DNA of 9,032 nucleotides from assembly GCA_002367815.1 (NCBI GenBank), contig DFDG01000131.1:48526-57557 (forward strand), read 5' to 3'. The notes under the pieces are model-generated. The model was not told the DNA's origin. It worked only from the letters and a program-made list of their open reading frames with translations, and made no database searches. Below, in pieces: positions 1 to 6,854 of the stretch. The DNA is from Opitutaceae bacterium UBA3033 (GTDB lineage Bacteria; Verrucomicrobiota; Verrucomicrobiia; Opitutales; Opitutaceae). The translations under genes were made by a program, and so were the position numbers. Positions within the stretch are counted from its first letter, which is position 1; every line of letters starts with the position of its first letter.

Positions 1-1010
1 CAATAGGCCAATAGAACGGCGTCCTGCGTCGGATGAATCGCGATATAACAGAATCCGCGGTCCGGATCGTCTTCGATCGGCACATGCTTGGACCAAGTTT
101 TCCCTTCATCCCGACTGGTGGCGACAGCCAGTGGCGTGCGGCCCCAGCTGGAGTTTTTGGCGAATCCGTTTTCTTCTTCGAGGGGCTGGGGGATGTCGTT
201 CCAAACGGCGAGCCACCTCGGATTCGCGTTGATGGTCTTGAGGGAAAGGGGACTGGCCGGAGACTTGAATCGCGAGGGTTGTGGCGTCGTCCATATCTCG
301 CCCTGATCAGTCGAAGAGAACTCCCATTGTTGTCCGGCGGAGGTGCGGGCCCAACCATAGAGGCTGCCGTCCTGTCGTTCGATCACCCCCGGTTCCTGGA
401 GGCCGGAGTTAATGCGTGCCGTAACGCTAAGGCGTTGAGAACCTTCGTGCCAAGTTTGCCCGGCATCATCAGAGATAAAAAAGAGTGCAACCCCGTGCAT
501 ATCGAGCGCACCTGCATTCTCAAGGTCGCCATCGGGTTTTAGCGCGCGATGATAAGCAGATGGGGCGATCAATCGACCGGAGGCAAGTTGCACAATGCGA
601 TCGTTGTTGGTGACGTAGTAACCCATGGCAGGAATGCACCGGACGGCATCGCTCCACGTCGCTCCTTCATCGGACGAGGTGCGCAAGCGCAAACGGCAAT
701 CAATCGCGGAATTCTTCTGCACATAGAACAAGGCGATACGTCCGTCCTGCAGACGAAGAAATGAAACGCTCATCACGTTGCAGTCGCCTTCGTTTTTAAC
801 GAGGATGCGGTCATCCGGGGACCAGGTATTGCCGTCGTCCGTGGATACACGTGCCGCGATATCGGCACTGGCGTGGTCGCTCCAACTTTCTCCCGAATAA
901 CGGGAGTAGGCGAAGAGGATGTGTCCATCGGCCAGTGTGACGAAAGACCCTTCGGAGTTGCGCGGATTGCCCGGGATGGCCGGGAGGGAAAGCACGATGT
1001 CGGACTTCAT
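1..1010 (-). CDS. Asp-box sialidase/neuraminidase-like protein (3' end beyond window)
   Basis: Translating the reverse strand from the ATG at 1010 gives 336 codons with no stop, so the gene continues past the left edge. Five Asp-box repeats (S-x-D-x-G-x-x-W) lie at about residues 56-63, 112-119, 180-187, 233-240 and 299-306, as expected of a six-bladed sialidase beta-propeller. An N-terminal NPRNSEG stretch (R17), the GLQEPGVIE segment (E206), R222, R291 and Y322 sit where GH33-like enzymes place the arginine triad, the glutamate and the nucleophilic tyrosine. That residue assignment is my inference. The family hydrolyses terminal sialic acids, but many bacterial members of this propeller group have unknown substrates. 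There is no signal peptide: the protein begins MKSDIVLSLP and goes straight into blade 1, which suggests a cytoplasmic location. The start lies 22 bases after the aldo/keto reductase stop, so the two are probably cotranscribed. The frame stays open upstream into the reductase gene, but no ATG, GTG or TTG is seen close by. Confidence 0.88.
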   Translation of the reverse strand, partial: MKSDIVLSLPAIPGNPRNSEGSFVTLADGHILFAYSRYSGESWSDHASADIAARVSTDDGNTWSPDDRILVKNEGDCNVMSVSFLRLQDGRIALFYVQKNSAIDCRLRLRTSSDEGATWSDAVRCIPAMGYYVTNNDRIVQLASGRLIAPSAYHRALKPDGDLENAGALDMHGVALFFISDDAGQTWHEGSQRLSVTARINSGLQEPGVIERQDGSLYGWARTSAGQQWEFSSTDQGEIWTTPQPSRFKSPASPLSLKTINANPRWLAVWNDIPQPLEEENGFAKNSSWGRTPLAVATSRDEGKTWSKHVPIEDDPDRGFCYIAIHPTQDAVLLAY

Positions 1011-1032
1011 GAGGCCTGCCGCGTTGCTGAAT

Positions 1033-2025
1033 TCACCAAGCGTAGGCTTTGGGCGCTTCTCCGCCCGGACCCGGGAAGATAGTGTCCAGTTGCTTCAGAG
1101 TCTCGGGGGTGAGTTTGATTTCCGTGGCCCGGATGGAGTCGTTGAGCTGATCGAGCGTGCGCGGACCGATGATGGGAGCGGTGACCACGGGGTTGTGCAG
1201 CAGCCAAGCCAGCGCGATATTCGCGGGTGATTCGCCGAGTTCAGTGGCGAGGGACTCAAAGGCCTCAAGTTTCGGTCGTTTCTCCTCCACTCGTTTTTGA
1301 AAATCTGGGTTGGATCGGCGTCCGGTGGTCGATTTTTTCAAGGCGCCGCCTAGGAGACCGCCACCGAGCGGCGACCACGGAATGAGACCGAGCCCGAAAT
1401 GGCGGCAGGCGGGTATGACCTCCAACTCGATCGTGCGGTTGTCCAGATTGTAAACGCTTTGTTCGCTTACGAGGCCCATCAGATGTTGATGCCGGGCCGC
1501 GGAATTAAAGGTGGCAATGTCCCAACCCGCGAAATTCGACGAACCAACATAGATAACTTTTCCCTGACGGATGAGCGTGGAGAAGGCTGAGAGCAATTCA
1601 TCGACCGGACAGTCCCGGTCAACGTGGTGCATTTGATAGAGATCAAGATAGCTGGTTTGCAGGCGGCGGAGAGAAGCCTCGCAACTGGCGATGATTTTGC
1701 GCGCGGAAAGACCGCGGTCCAGGTTGGGGTCTGGCTTTCCCTCCGGGTCCATCGTGCCGAAAACCTTCGTGGCGAGGACCACCTGTTCGCGGCGTCCTCC
1801 CCCTTGGGCGAAATAGCGACCGAGAATCGATTCGGTTATACCCATGCCGCGTTGTTGACCGTAAACATCGGCGGTGTCCCAAAAATGGATGCCGAGCTCG
1901 AGCGCACGATCCATGATGGCATAGGCGTCAGGCTCGGTCGTTTGCGGACCGAAGTTCATGGTGCCGAGGCACAGCGGAGATACTTTGCAACCAGTGCGGC
2001 CAAGGTGGCGATAGTTAAGGGACAT
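1033..2025 (-). CDS. Aldo/keto reductase, NADP-dependent type
   Basis: The product is 330 residues, the usual length for an AKR (alpha/beta)8 barrel. Such enzymes reduce aldehydes or ketones with NAD(P)H in the cytoplasm. The catalytic tetrad is visible: D50 and Y55 in FWDTADVYG, K87 in LATKVFG, and H133 in YQMHHVD. The strand-6 SSNF motif (about 162-165) and the C-terminal cofactor segment IIGPRTLDQLNDSI (about 285-298, with R289, Q293 and N295) are also present. The YNLDNR and GLIPWSPLGGGLLGG segments resemble the YajO/potassium-channel-beta-like and glyceraldehyde-phosphate-reductase-like branch rather than the steroid dehydrogenase branch. The substrate cannot be read from sequence. The gene is first in a minus-strand pair with the sialidase-like gene and is divergent from the peptidase-cupin-sulfatase genes, so a sugar aldehyde or keto-sugar is a reasonable guess. 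The start is preceded by a C-rich stretch with no Shine-Dalgarno motif, but MSLNYRHLGRTG is a normal AKR N-terminus. Confidence 0.93.
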   Translation of the reverse strand: MSLNYRHLGRTGCKVSPLCLGTMNFGPQTTEPDAYAIMDRALELGIHFWDTADVYGQQRGMGITESILGRYFAQGGGRREQVVLATKVFGTMDPEGKPDPNLDRGLSARKIIASCEASLRRLQTSYLDLYQMHHVDRDCPVDELLSAFSTLIRQGKVIYVGSSNFAGWDIATFNSAARHQHLMGLVSEQSVYNLDNRTIELEVIPACRHFGLGLIPWSPLGGGLLGGALKKSTTGRRSNPDFQKRVEEKRPKLEAFESLATELGESPANIALAWLLHNPVVTAPIIGPRTLDQLNDSIRATEIKLTPETLKQLDTIFPGPGGEAPKAYAW

Positions 2026-2220
2026 GGGTTAGTAGGGGGTTGAGCGTTGGACCAAAGTGAGGCGACGGGGAAAGAGGCAGACTACGCGGGTCGGGTGTAA
2101 ATAGAAAACAGTTTTTCGATAAAGATTTCCTTCCTCAATCGTGCCGAAGGACAGAATGACCAAAATCCGTGCGATTCCGGGTTTGCCGCCGACGAGGGGG
2201 AAGCTATCCGTGGTATACAG
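2026..2220. promoter_or_regulatory. Divergent intergenic region between AKR and M28 peptidase
   Basis: This 195-base gap lies between two diverging genes, so it should contain the promoters of both and any operator that coordinates them. It holds an AT-rich island at about 2095-2140 inside otherwise GC-rich sequence. I could not find a convincing -35/-10 pair on either strand, nor a clear palindromic operator. An ATG at 2157 is out of frame with the peptidase, and a reverse-strand reading frame covering most of the gap has no recognisable protein features. The regulatory role is inferred from gene arrangement only. Confidence 0.5.
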
Positions 2221-3522
2221 ATGCAGCCCATAAATCCTGACGCACTCACAAGGCATTTGCAGTTTTTAACGGAACAGATCGGCGTGCGATTGGCGGGTAT
2301 GCCGGGTGAAGCCGCAGCGGCTGATTACATTGCGGCGGAATTTGCCAAGTGCGGGGCCAAAGTCTGGCGGGAATCCTTTCCTGTGCAGGCCCGTGATGTG
2401 CAGGAGCAGCAACTCCAGGTTTTTTATGCCGATGCATGGCACGATGCGGGGTGTTCGCTTTTTGCCAATGCCCCCGGCACGAAGGGCGAGTGGGTGGAGG
2501 CGCCGTTGGTATTTTTTGATGGGCCCACCGGTTACCAGCAGCCGGATCTGACGTCGTTGATGCGCGGCAAAATCGTGATGCATCTGGGGTGTCACATTGA
2601 GTCGCAGCAAAATTATCGGCGACTGATCGATGCGCAGCCCACCGGATTATTGATGGCGGATGTGCGTTATCCCGGGGCGACCCCATTGGCCGATGCGATA
2701 TTTCCGACCTACGCTAAGAATTGTGGGGTGGTGACGTCGCTCAATGTCGCGTTTCTCGATGCGTGGAAATGGAAGGAACGGGGAGCGAGCCGTGCACGGT
2801 TTCGAGTGGTGGGCGGAGCACGACCGTCGGAGTCGGCCAACATAATCGCGGAACTACCGGGCTCTGATGCTGGGGCTGGCGTGATTTATCTCGGTGCCCA
2901 TCATGATACGCAGGCTGATTCGGTGGGGGCGGATGACAACGGGACAGCCGTAGCTGGTGTGATCGAGTTGGCGCGTGTTTTGGCTCCGCTCAAACGACGC
3001 CGCACGATTCGATTGATCTCATTCGGAGCTGAGGAGCAGCTATCGGTGGGCAGTTCCGCCTACGTGCGTCGGCATCGTGCAGAACTTCAACGCGAGGGTG
3101 GCGTGATCTTCAACTTTGATAGTTTCGGTTCCTTGTTCGGTTGGAATGTGCTTTCGGGTAGCGGTCAGGTGGAACTCGACAGCCAGTTGGCGAAATATTT
3201 TGCAGAGCAGGGACAATACTTCCGCCGCGAGCAAGGCGTGCTGCCTTATGCGGATCACTTTCCTTTTAACGCGGTCGGCGTGCCGGGCCTGACTTTGATG
3301 CGGTTGAATTGTGCGAGCGGGCGTTTCTTTCACCATCGGGCGGATGATGATATCAGTCGTTTGGATTTTAATGTCATGGCTGCATCGGTGAATGCGGTGG
3401 CGGCCTTCACCGCGGCCATGGCGGCCATGGCATCGTTGCCCTTCGCCTTGAGCATACCGGACAATGAACATGAGCAAATCGCCCGTTGCTGGGATGATTT
3501 GTTTGGCGGCTGGGCGGAATAA
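2221..3522 (+). CDS. M28-family zinc metallopeptidase
   Basis: The product is 433 residues, in the range of M28 aminopeptidases with an inserted domain. Residues about 1-55 form the N-terminal part (GVRLAGMPGEAAAADYIAAEF is typical). Residues about 60-200 look like a PA-like insertion. The di-zinc catalytic domain follows, with H227 and D229 in GAHHDT, the bridging Asp in GADDNGTA (D238 or D239), the general base E271 and zinc ligand E272 in FGAEEQ, D300 in FNFDSFG, and a last His in FFHHRADDD (371 or 372). All expected ligands are therefore present and the enzyme should be active. Family members remove N-terminal amino acids, and some act on other amide-type substrates. No signal peptide is visible, whereas many M28 enzymes are secreted. 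The gene leads a tight cluster, with the cupin starting 16 bases after its stop. No good ribosome-binding motif precedes the ATG, but the conserved N-terminus supports this start. Confidence 0.92.
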   Translation: MQPINPDALTRHLQFLTEQIGVRLAGMPGEAAAADYIAAEFAKCGAKVWRESFPVQARDVQEQQLQVFYADAWHDAGCSLFANAPGTKGEWVEAPLVFFDGPTGYQQPDLTSLMRGKIVMHLGCHIESQQNYRRLIDAQPTGLLMADVRYPGATPLADAIFPTYAKNCGVVTSLNVAFLDAWKWKERGASRARFRVVGGARPSESANIIAELPGSDAGAGVIYLGAHHDTQADSVGADDNGTAVAGVIELARVLAPLKRRRTIRLISFGAEEQLSVGSSAYVRRHRAELQREGGVIFNFDSFGSLFGWNVLSGSGQVELDSQLAKYFAEQGQYFRREQGVLPYADHFPFNAVGVPGLTLMRLNCASGRFFHHRADDDISRLDFNVMAASVNAVAAFTAAMAAMASLPFALSIPDNEHEQIARCWDDLFGGWAE

Positions 3523-3538
3523 ATTCCTGGACCCGATT

Positions 3539-3817
3539 ATGAGCAATAAAATCAAACTGACCGATATTCCTTCACCGGTTTCGCGGCATTGGGGCATCCA
3601 GAATCTTTCGCAAGGTTGGAAACCCGAGACCTTCAAACCGCACCAGCATGAGTATGATGAATACGCGGTGATCTGGAAGGGAAGGGTGGTAATGCACAAC
3701 GACGGGGTGAATACGGAATATGTGGCGGGCGACGTGATCCGATTTCCGGCGCATCAATTGCATGGCGGGGTGGAAGCGTTGGAAGACACGGAGTATTTTT
3801 GGAGCCGCGGGGACTGA
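3539..3817 (+). CDS. Small single-domain cupin protein
   Basis: The product is 92 residues, a minimal one-barrel cupin. Cupin motif 1 is exact: H35-x-H37-x3-E41-x6-G48 within HQHEYDEYAVIWKG. Motif 2 follows as GDVIRFPAHQLH, with H75 as the fourth metal ligand and H72 where the consensus usually has Gly. A divalent metal site is therefore intact. Small cupins of this kind include sugar isomerases, epimerases, dioxygenases and pure ligand sensors, and the sequence alone does not decide among them. I chose the ATG at 3539 (MSNKIKLTDIPSP). A longer frame opens at 3464 inside the peptidase gene, but its extra residues do not look like cupin sequence and would overlap the peptidase by 59 bases. The gene sits between peptidase and sulfatase with gaps of 16 and 8 bases, so translational coupling is likely. 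Confidence 0.85.
   Translation: MSNKIKLTDIPSPVSRHWGIQNLSQGWKPETFKPHQHEYDEYAVIWKGRVVMHNDGVNTEYVAGDVIRFPAHQLHGGVEALEDTEYFWSRGD
3809..3813 (+). promoter_or_regulatory. Possible ribosome-binding site of the sulfatase
   Basis: GGGGA lies 12 bases before the ATG at 3826, inside the last codons of the cupin gene. It supports 3826 over the in-frame TTG at 3799, which has no such motif in front of it. The out-of-frame ATG at 3821 is rejected. This is one of very few purine-rich pre-start motifs in the window. Confidence 0.4.
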
Positions 3818-3825
3818 TTTATGCG

Positions 3826-5247
3826 ATGAACAAACCGCCTAATATTATTTTCATTTTGATCGATGATCTCGGGTGGCGCGACCTCTCTTGCTATGGCAGT
3901 TCATTTTATGAGACCCCCAATCTCGATCGATTGGCGGGAGAGGGGATGAAGTTCACCGATGCCTATGCATCCTGTCCGGTATGTTCACCCACGCGGGCCA
4001 GTTTGTTGTCGGGTAAATATCCAGCGCGAGTTGGTGTGACCCAATGGATCGGCGGCCATGCGGTGGGCAAACTTTGCGATGTGCCTTACATACATTTTTT
4101 GCCGTCGAGTGAACGCAGTTTGGCCACTGCTTTGCGTGACGGCGGTTATCAAACCTGGCATGTGGGCAAATGGCATTTGGGCGGGAAGACCACTTGGCCG
4201 GAACGACATGGGTTTGATGTCAATATTGGCGGCTGCGGTTGGGGTTCGCCGCAACAAGGTTATTTCAGTCCATGGGGAATTGAAACCCTGCCCGACGGTC
4301 CCAAGGGTCAATACCTGACCGATGCGATAACGGATGCGGCAGTGAAACAGATTGAAGGTCGCGACCACACGAAACCATTTTTCCTGAACCTTTGGCATTA
4401 CGCGGTGCACACGCCCATTCAGGCGCCGGAGGCGTTGGTGGAGAAGTATCGGGCGAAGGCGGCCCGACTTGGTTTGAAGGAAGAGGATGCGATCGAAGAG
4501 GGCGAATACTTGCCTTGTCTGCATCTGCAACCAAATCGGGTCATGCGACGTCGTTTTCAAAGTGATCCGGTATACGCGGCGATGATCGAAAGTCTCGATA
4601 CTTCGATCGGCCGCGTGCTTCACACCTTGGCGGCCGAGGGCATAGCGGATGATACCTTGGTGGTTTTCAAGAGCGACAATGGCGGACTCGCGACCGCCGA
4701 GAGTTCACCCACTTGCAATGCCCCGTTATCGGAAGGTAAAGGTTGGATGTATGAAGGCGGCAACCGGGTTTGCCAGATAGCCCGCTGGCCGCACGTGATT
4801 CCGGTAGGAACGGTTTCATCTGAACCCACTACGACGCCCGATTGGTATCCGACTCTGCTCGAAGTAGCCGGACTGCCACTCGACCCCGCCCAACATGTTG
4901 ATGGCAAAAGTCTGCTCCCGCTGCTACGCGGTGCAAGAGATGAACGCGGCGCGATTTTTTGGCATTACCCGCATTATTCGAATCAAGGCGGGACGCCGGC
5001 CGCCGCCGTCCGCGATGGCGATTGGAAGCTTATCGAGTTCTTTGAAGACGGACATCAGGAGCTCTACAATTTGCGCGAGGATATTGGGGAGACGAATGAT
5101 CGCGGTTCGTCTGAACCTGATATTCTGCGGACCCTCACTGAAAAGCTGCACGCTTGGCAGCACGAGATCGAAGCGCTCTTTCCGAAGGTGAATCATCGTT
5201 ATGTGCCGCCCGTCCCTGAGAGTGGTGTGGATGCCGCTGAGGTTTGA
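3826..5247 (+). CDS. Type I (formylglycine) sulfatase, arylsulfatase-A-like
   Basis: The product is 473 residues, a normal length for S1-family sulfatases, which hydrolyse sulfate esters using a formylglycine made from an active-site Cys or Ser. The activation motif is C53-S-P-T-R57, followed by ASLLSGKYPARVG. Other active-site elements are the calcium ligands D13 and D14 in LIDDLGW, K115 and H117 in GKWHLGG, H195 in VHTP, D284 and N285 in KSDNGG, and K305 in GKGWMYEGG. The C-terminal subdomain has the usual DGDWKLIEFFEDG...ELYNL segment (about 397-415). The set is complete, so an active enzyme is expected provided the genome encodes a formylglycine-generating enzyme; none is in this window. 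Unusually, the protein begins MNKPPNIIFILIDD with no signal peptide, while most relatives are exported. The start 8 bases after the cupin stop indicates one operon. Likely substrates are sulfated sugars, but the exact ester is unknown. Confidence 0.94.
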   Translation: MNKPPNIIFILIDDLGWRDLSCYGSSFYETPNLDRLAGEGMKFTDAYASCPVCSPTRASLLSGKYPARVGVTQWIGGHAVGKLCDVPYIHFLPSSERSLATALRDGGYQTWHVGKWHLGGKTTWPERHGFDVNIGGCGWGSPQQGYFSPWGIETLPDGPKGQYLTDAITDAAVKQIEGRDHTKPFFLNLWHYAVHTPIQAPEALVEKYRAKAARLGLKEEDAIEEGEYLPCLHLQPNRVMRRRFQSDPVYAAMIESLDTSIGRVLHTLAAEGIADDTLVVFKSDNGGLATAESSPTCNAPLSEGKGWMYEGGNRVCQIARWPHVIPVGTVSSEPTTTPDWYPTLLEVAGLPLDPAQHVDGKSLLPLLRGARDERGAIFWHYPHYSNQGGTPAAAVRDGDWKLIEFFEDGHQELYNLREDIGETNDRGSSEPDILRTLTEKLHAWQHEIEALFPKVNHRYVPPVPESGVDAAEV

Positions 5248-5294
5248 TTGCTTTCTGAACAAATGTTGATTCCGGTGGTCCTGCTTTATTCTGA

Positions 5295-5729
5295 ATGAAA
5301 GACGAACCCGAGCCACCGCGGAAAATTTATCAATTCAAAGACAAGGAGTTTGAACGGGTAAACAAATCCCTGGGTGTGTCTTCGGCTGATTCGGCTGACC
5401 CGAATGATGTGCCGATTGATATTCAGGATTTGTATCGCAGCGCGAACGCGAGTCCCGTGGTCAAATCCGATTCGGTGCCGGTTGAGAACGAAATTCATGA
5501 TATTCTGCGCGAGAACCTCGCGCGGGACAAAGCGGCCGGGCTGCATGACATCGAGTTTAAACCGCGCCGGAAATCAAAGCGCACGAAAGATTATCTGATG
5601 TTGGTGATCGGCGGCAACCTGCTGCTCACCGGCGGGTTTTTCATCATGCCGGTTTTCGCCGGGGCGGGTTTTGTGCTTTATAACGTCTGCCTTATTTGGG
5701 TGATGTGGGTCGTAATGGACGATTATTGA
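5295..5729 (+). CDS. Uncharacterised small membrane protein with two C-terminal helices
   Basis: I do not recognise this 144-residue protein. Residues 1-60 are polar, rich in charged residues and Ser/Asp/Pro, and probably disordered. About 62-83 (VENEIHDILRENLARDKAAG) could form an amphipathic helix. A basic patch, FKPRRKSKRTKD, at 88-99 is followed by two hydrophobic segments at about 100-120 and 122-141 separated by a very short turn, then MDDY. The layout suggests a cytoplasmic N-terminal domain anchored by a membrane hairpin, with the basic patch on the cytoplasmic side by the positive-inside rule. The smooth coding character, the plausible ATG and the lack of a competing frame support a real gene. 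It lies 47 bases after the sulfatase and 105 bases before the oxygenase, so it may be the last gene of the operon or stand alone. No Shine-Dalgarno motif is seen. Confidence 0.75.
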   Translation: MKDEPEPPRKIYQFKDKEFERVNKSLGVSSADSADPNDVPIDIQDLYRSANASPVVKSDSVPVENEIHDILRENLARDKAAGLHDIEFKPRRKSKRTKDYLMLVIGGNLLLTGGFFIMPVFAGAGFVLYNVCLIWVMWVVMDDY

Positions 5730-5767
5730 ACTGGGCGCGGTTGGCCTGATATTGTTTTGTTAGATTC

Positions 5768-5795
5768 TTGCCCCGGTCCTTTTTTTTGGCATATT
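5768..5795 (+). promoter_or_regulatory. Candidate sigma-70-type promoter for the oxygenase gene
   Basis: TTGCCC (5768-5773) and CATATT (5790-5795) each match four of six consensus bases and are separated by 16 bases that include a run of eight T (5780-5787). The -10 element ends 39 bases before the ATG at 5835. Matches of this quality arise by chance, so this is only a candidate, supported mainly by its position in the 105-base gap. Confidence 0.25.
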
Positions 5796-5834
5796 GACCG
5801 TGCCCCAAGTTTGCCGCCGCTTACCATTCCCCCC

Positions 5835-6815
5835 ATGACAACAACTGGACTCACCGACGAACAATTTGCAGAATTCACCAATGAAGGATACTTGGTGGTG
5901 AGAAATTTTTTTGATCCCGTCGCCGATCTCGATCCGATCATTCATGAATACGAAGGGGTGCTTGATCGATTGGCGAAGGAGTTGTTTGCCAAAGGAGAAA
6001 TCAAGTCCACGCACGCAGAGAAAGATTTCAGCGAGCGTTTGATTCATGTTAGCCAGGAAAGCGGCCGAGTGCTGGCGCAGCATTTCGATTTTTCGTTGCC
6101 GCAAAAAAATATCAAAGCCGACACTCCCATCTGGAATGGTCCGGCGGTTTTCAATGCGCTGCGGCATCCGCGCATCCTTGATGCGATTGAAAGCCTGATC
6201 GGACCGGAAATCTATTCCAACCCGGTTCAGCATGCACGGCTCAAACTGCCGGAAAAACGGGGTATCGCGGACGAGGTGGGTCAGCTGGTGCAGGGCGCGA
6301 CACCCTGGCATCAGGACAACGGTGTGGTGCTGCCCGAGGCAGACGAGACCGATATGATCACGGTATGGTTTTCGCTTTGGGATGCACCGATTGAGTCGGG
6401 TTGCTTGGAGCTGATCCCCCGCAGCTATCAAGAGGGGTTGGTGACCCATTGTCCACTGGGTCCGGCCGGCGCGGGTATACCGGCCAAATTGATCGATAAA
6501 AAAAGGGCGATCCTTTTGCCGATGAAGCGGGGCGACGTGCTGTTTTTGCACCGGCGAACCTGTCATGGATCATTGTCCAATGTGAGTGATCGCGTGCGTT
6601 GGAGCTTTGATTTACGCTACAACCCGATTGGTCAGGACACCGGCCGCAAAGCGTTTCCCGGCTTTGTGGCGCGCAGCCGCGCGAATCCGGCCTCCGAGTT
6701 GCACGATGCCACCCAATGGGCGCAATCGTGGCTGGATACCCGACACAAAATTGCCAGCGCAGCAGAAGAAACCTTCTTCAACCGCTGGTCCGACAAGGCC
6801 GAAGTTTGCGCGTAG
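5835..6815 (+). CDS. Phytanoyl-CoA dioxygenase (PhyH)-like Fe(II)/2-oxoglutarate oxygenase
   Basis: The product is 326 residues with the PhyH layout: an N-terminal LTDEQFAEFTNEGYLVVRNFF (about 6-26), then the double-stranded beta-helix core. The iron triad is H159-x-D161 in TPWHQDNG and H244 in TCHGS. R255, 11 residues after the distal His in RVRWSFDLRYN, is positioned to bind the 2-oxoglutarate carboxylate. The enzyme should therefore couple 2-oxoglutarate decarboxylation to hydroxylation or a related oxidation in the cytoplasm. The substrate is unlikely to be phytanoyl-CoA, because this superfamily is large and mostly uncharacterised in environmental bacteria. The segment VTVWFSLWDAPIESGCLELIPRSY-like (176-198) is the usual strand preceding the lid. 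I chose the ATG at 5835. An in-frame TTG at 5757 would add 26 residues that include a Pro-rich stretch unlike the family. No Shine-Dalgarno motif precedes it: the six bases before ATG are all C. Confidence 0.9.
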   Translation: MTTTGLTDEQFAEFTNEGYLVVRNFFDPVADLDPIIHEYEGVLDRLAKELFAKGEIKSTHAEKDFSERLIHVSQESGRVLAQHFDFSLPQKNIKADTPIWNGPAVFNALRHPRILDAIESLIGPEIYSNPVQHARLKLPEKRGIADEVGQLVQGATPWHQDNGVVLPEADETDMITVWFSLWDAPIESGCLELIPRSYQEGLVTHCPLGPAGAGIPAKLIDKKRAILLPMKRGDVLFLHRRTCHGSLSNVSDRVRWSFDLRYNPIGQDTGRKAFPGFVARSRANPASELHDATQWAQSWLDTRHKIASAAEETFFNRWSDKAEVCA

Positions 6816-6838
6816 CCGTTTAGGCACTGGTTGTCAGC

Positions 6839-6854
6839 TCGCCCAGCAGGGCGA
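6839..6854 (+). terminator. Short GC-rich hairpin after the oxygenase gene
   Basis: TCGCCC and GGGCGA form a perfect 6-base-pair stem around the loop AGCA, 23 bases after the oxygenase stop. There is no T run directly after it (the next bases are CTTCCTTGG), so it is a weak candidate terminator or an mRNA-stabilising structure rather than a clear intrinsic terminator. Confidence 0.25.

Noticed and set aside
33..542. Plus-strand frame of 169 codons at the left end
   Set aside because: It lies opposite the Asp-box sialidase-like gene, whose reverse-strand translation has five exact repeat motifs. The plus-strand product has no family features and is Arg/Gly-rich.
2029..2256. Reverse-strand frame of 75 codons in the divergent gap
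   Set aside because: It overlaps the start of the peptidase gene, lacks a convincing start context, and would fill the only space available for the divergent promoters.
3040..3699. Reverse-strand frame of 219 codons spanning the peptidase-cupin junction
   Set aside because: It crosses two well-supported plus-strand genes and has no protein-like motif order, so it is treated as chance.
3985..4623. Reverse-strand frame of 212 codons inside the sulfatase
   Set aside because: The sulfatase motifs on the plus strand are complete, and the antisense product has no visible domain.
5780..5795. T8 run with a following imperfect TTGGCA/TGCC inverted repeat as an intrinsic terminator
   Set aside because: The T run precedes the repeat instead of following it, and no GC stem lies immediately before the T run, so it does not fit a terminator in the plus direction.
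5760..6566. Long reverse-strand frame of 268 codons opposite the oxygenase gene
   Set aside because: It is an antisense shadow of a gene with complete catalytic motifs, and its product is rich in His, Arg and Gln with no recognisable domain.
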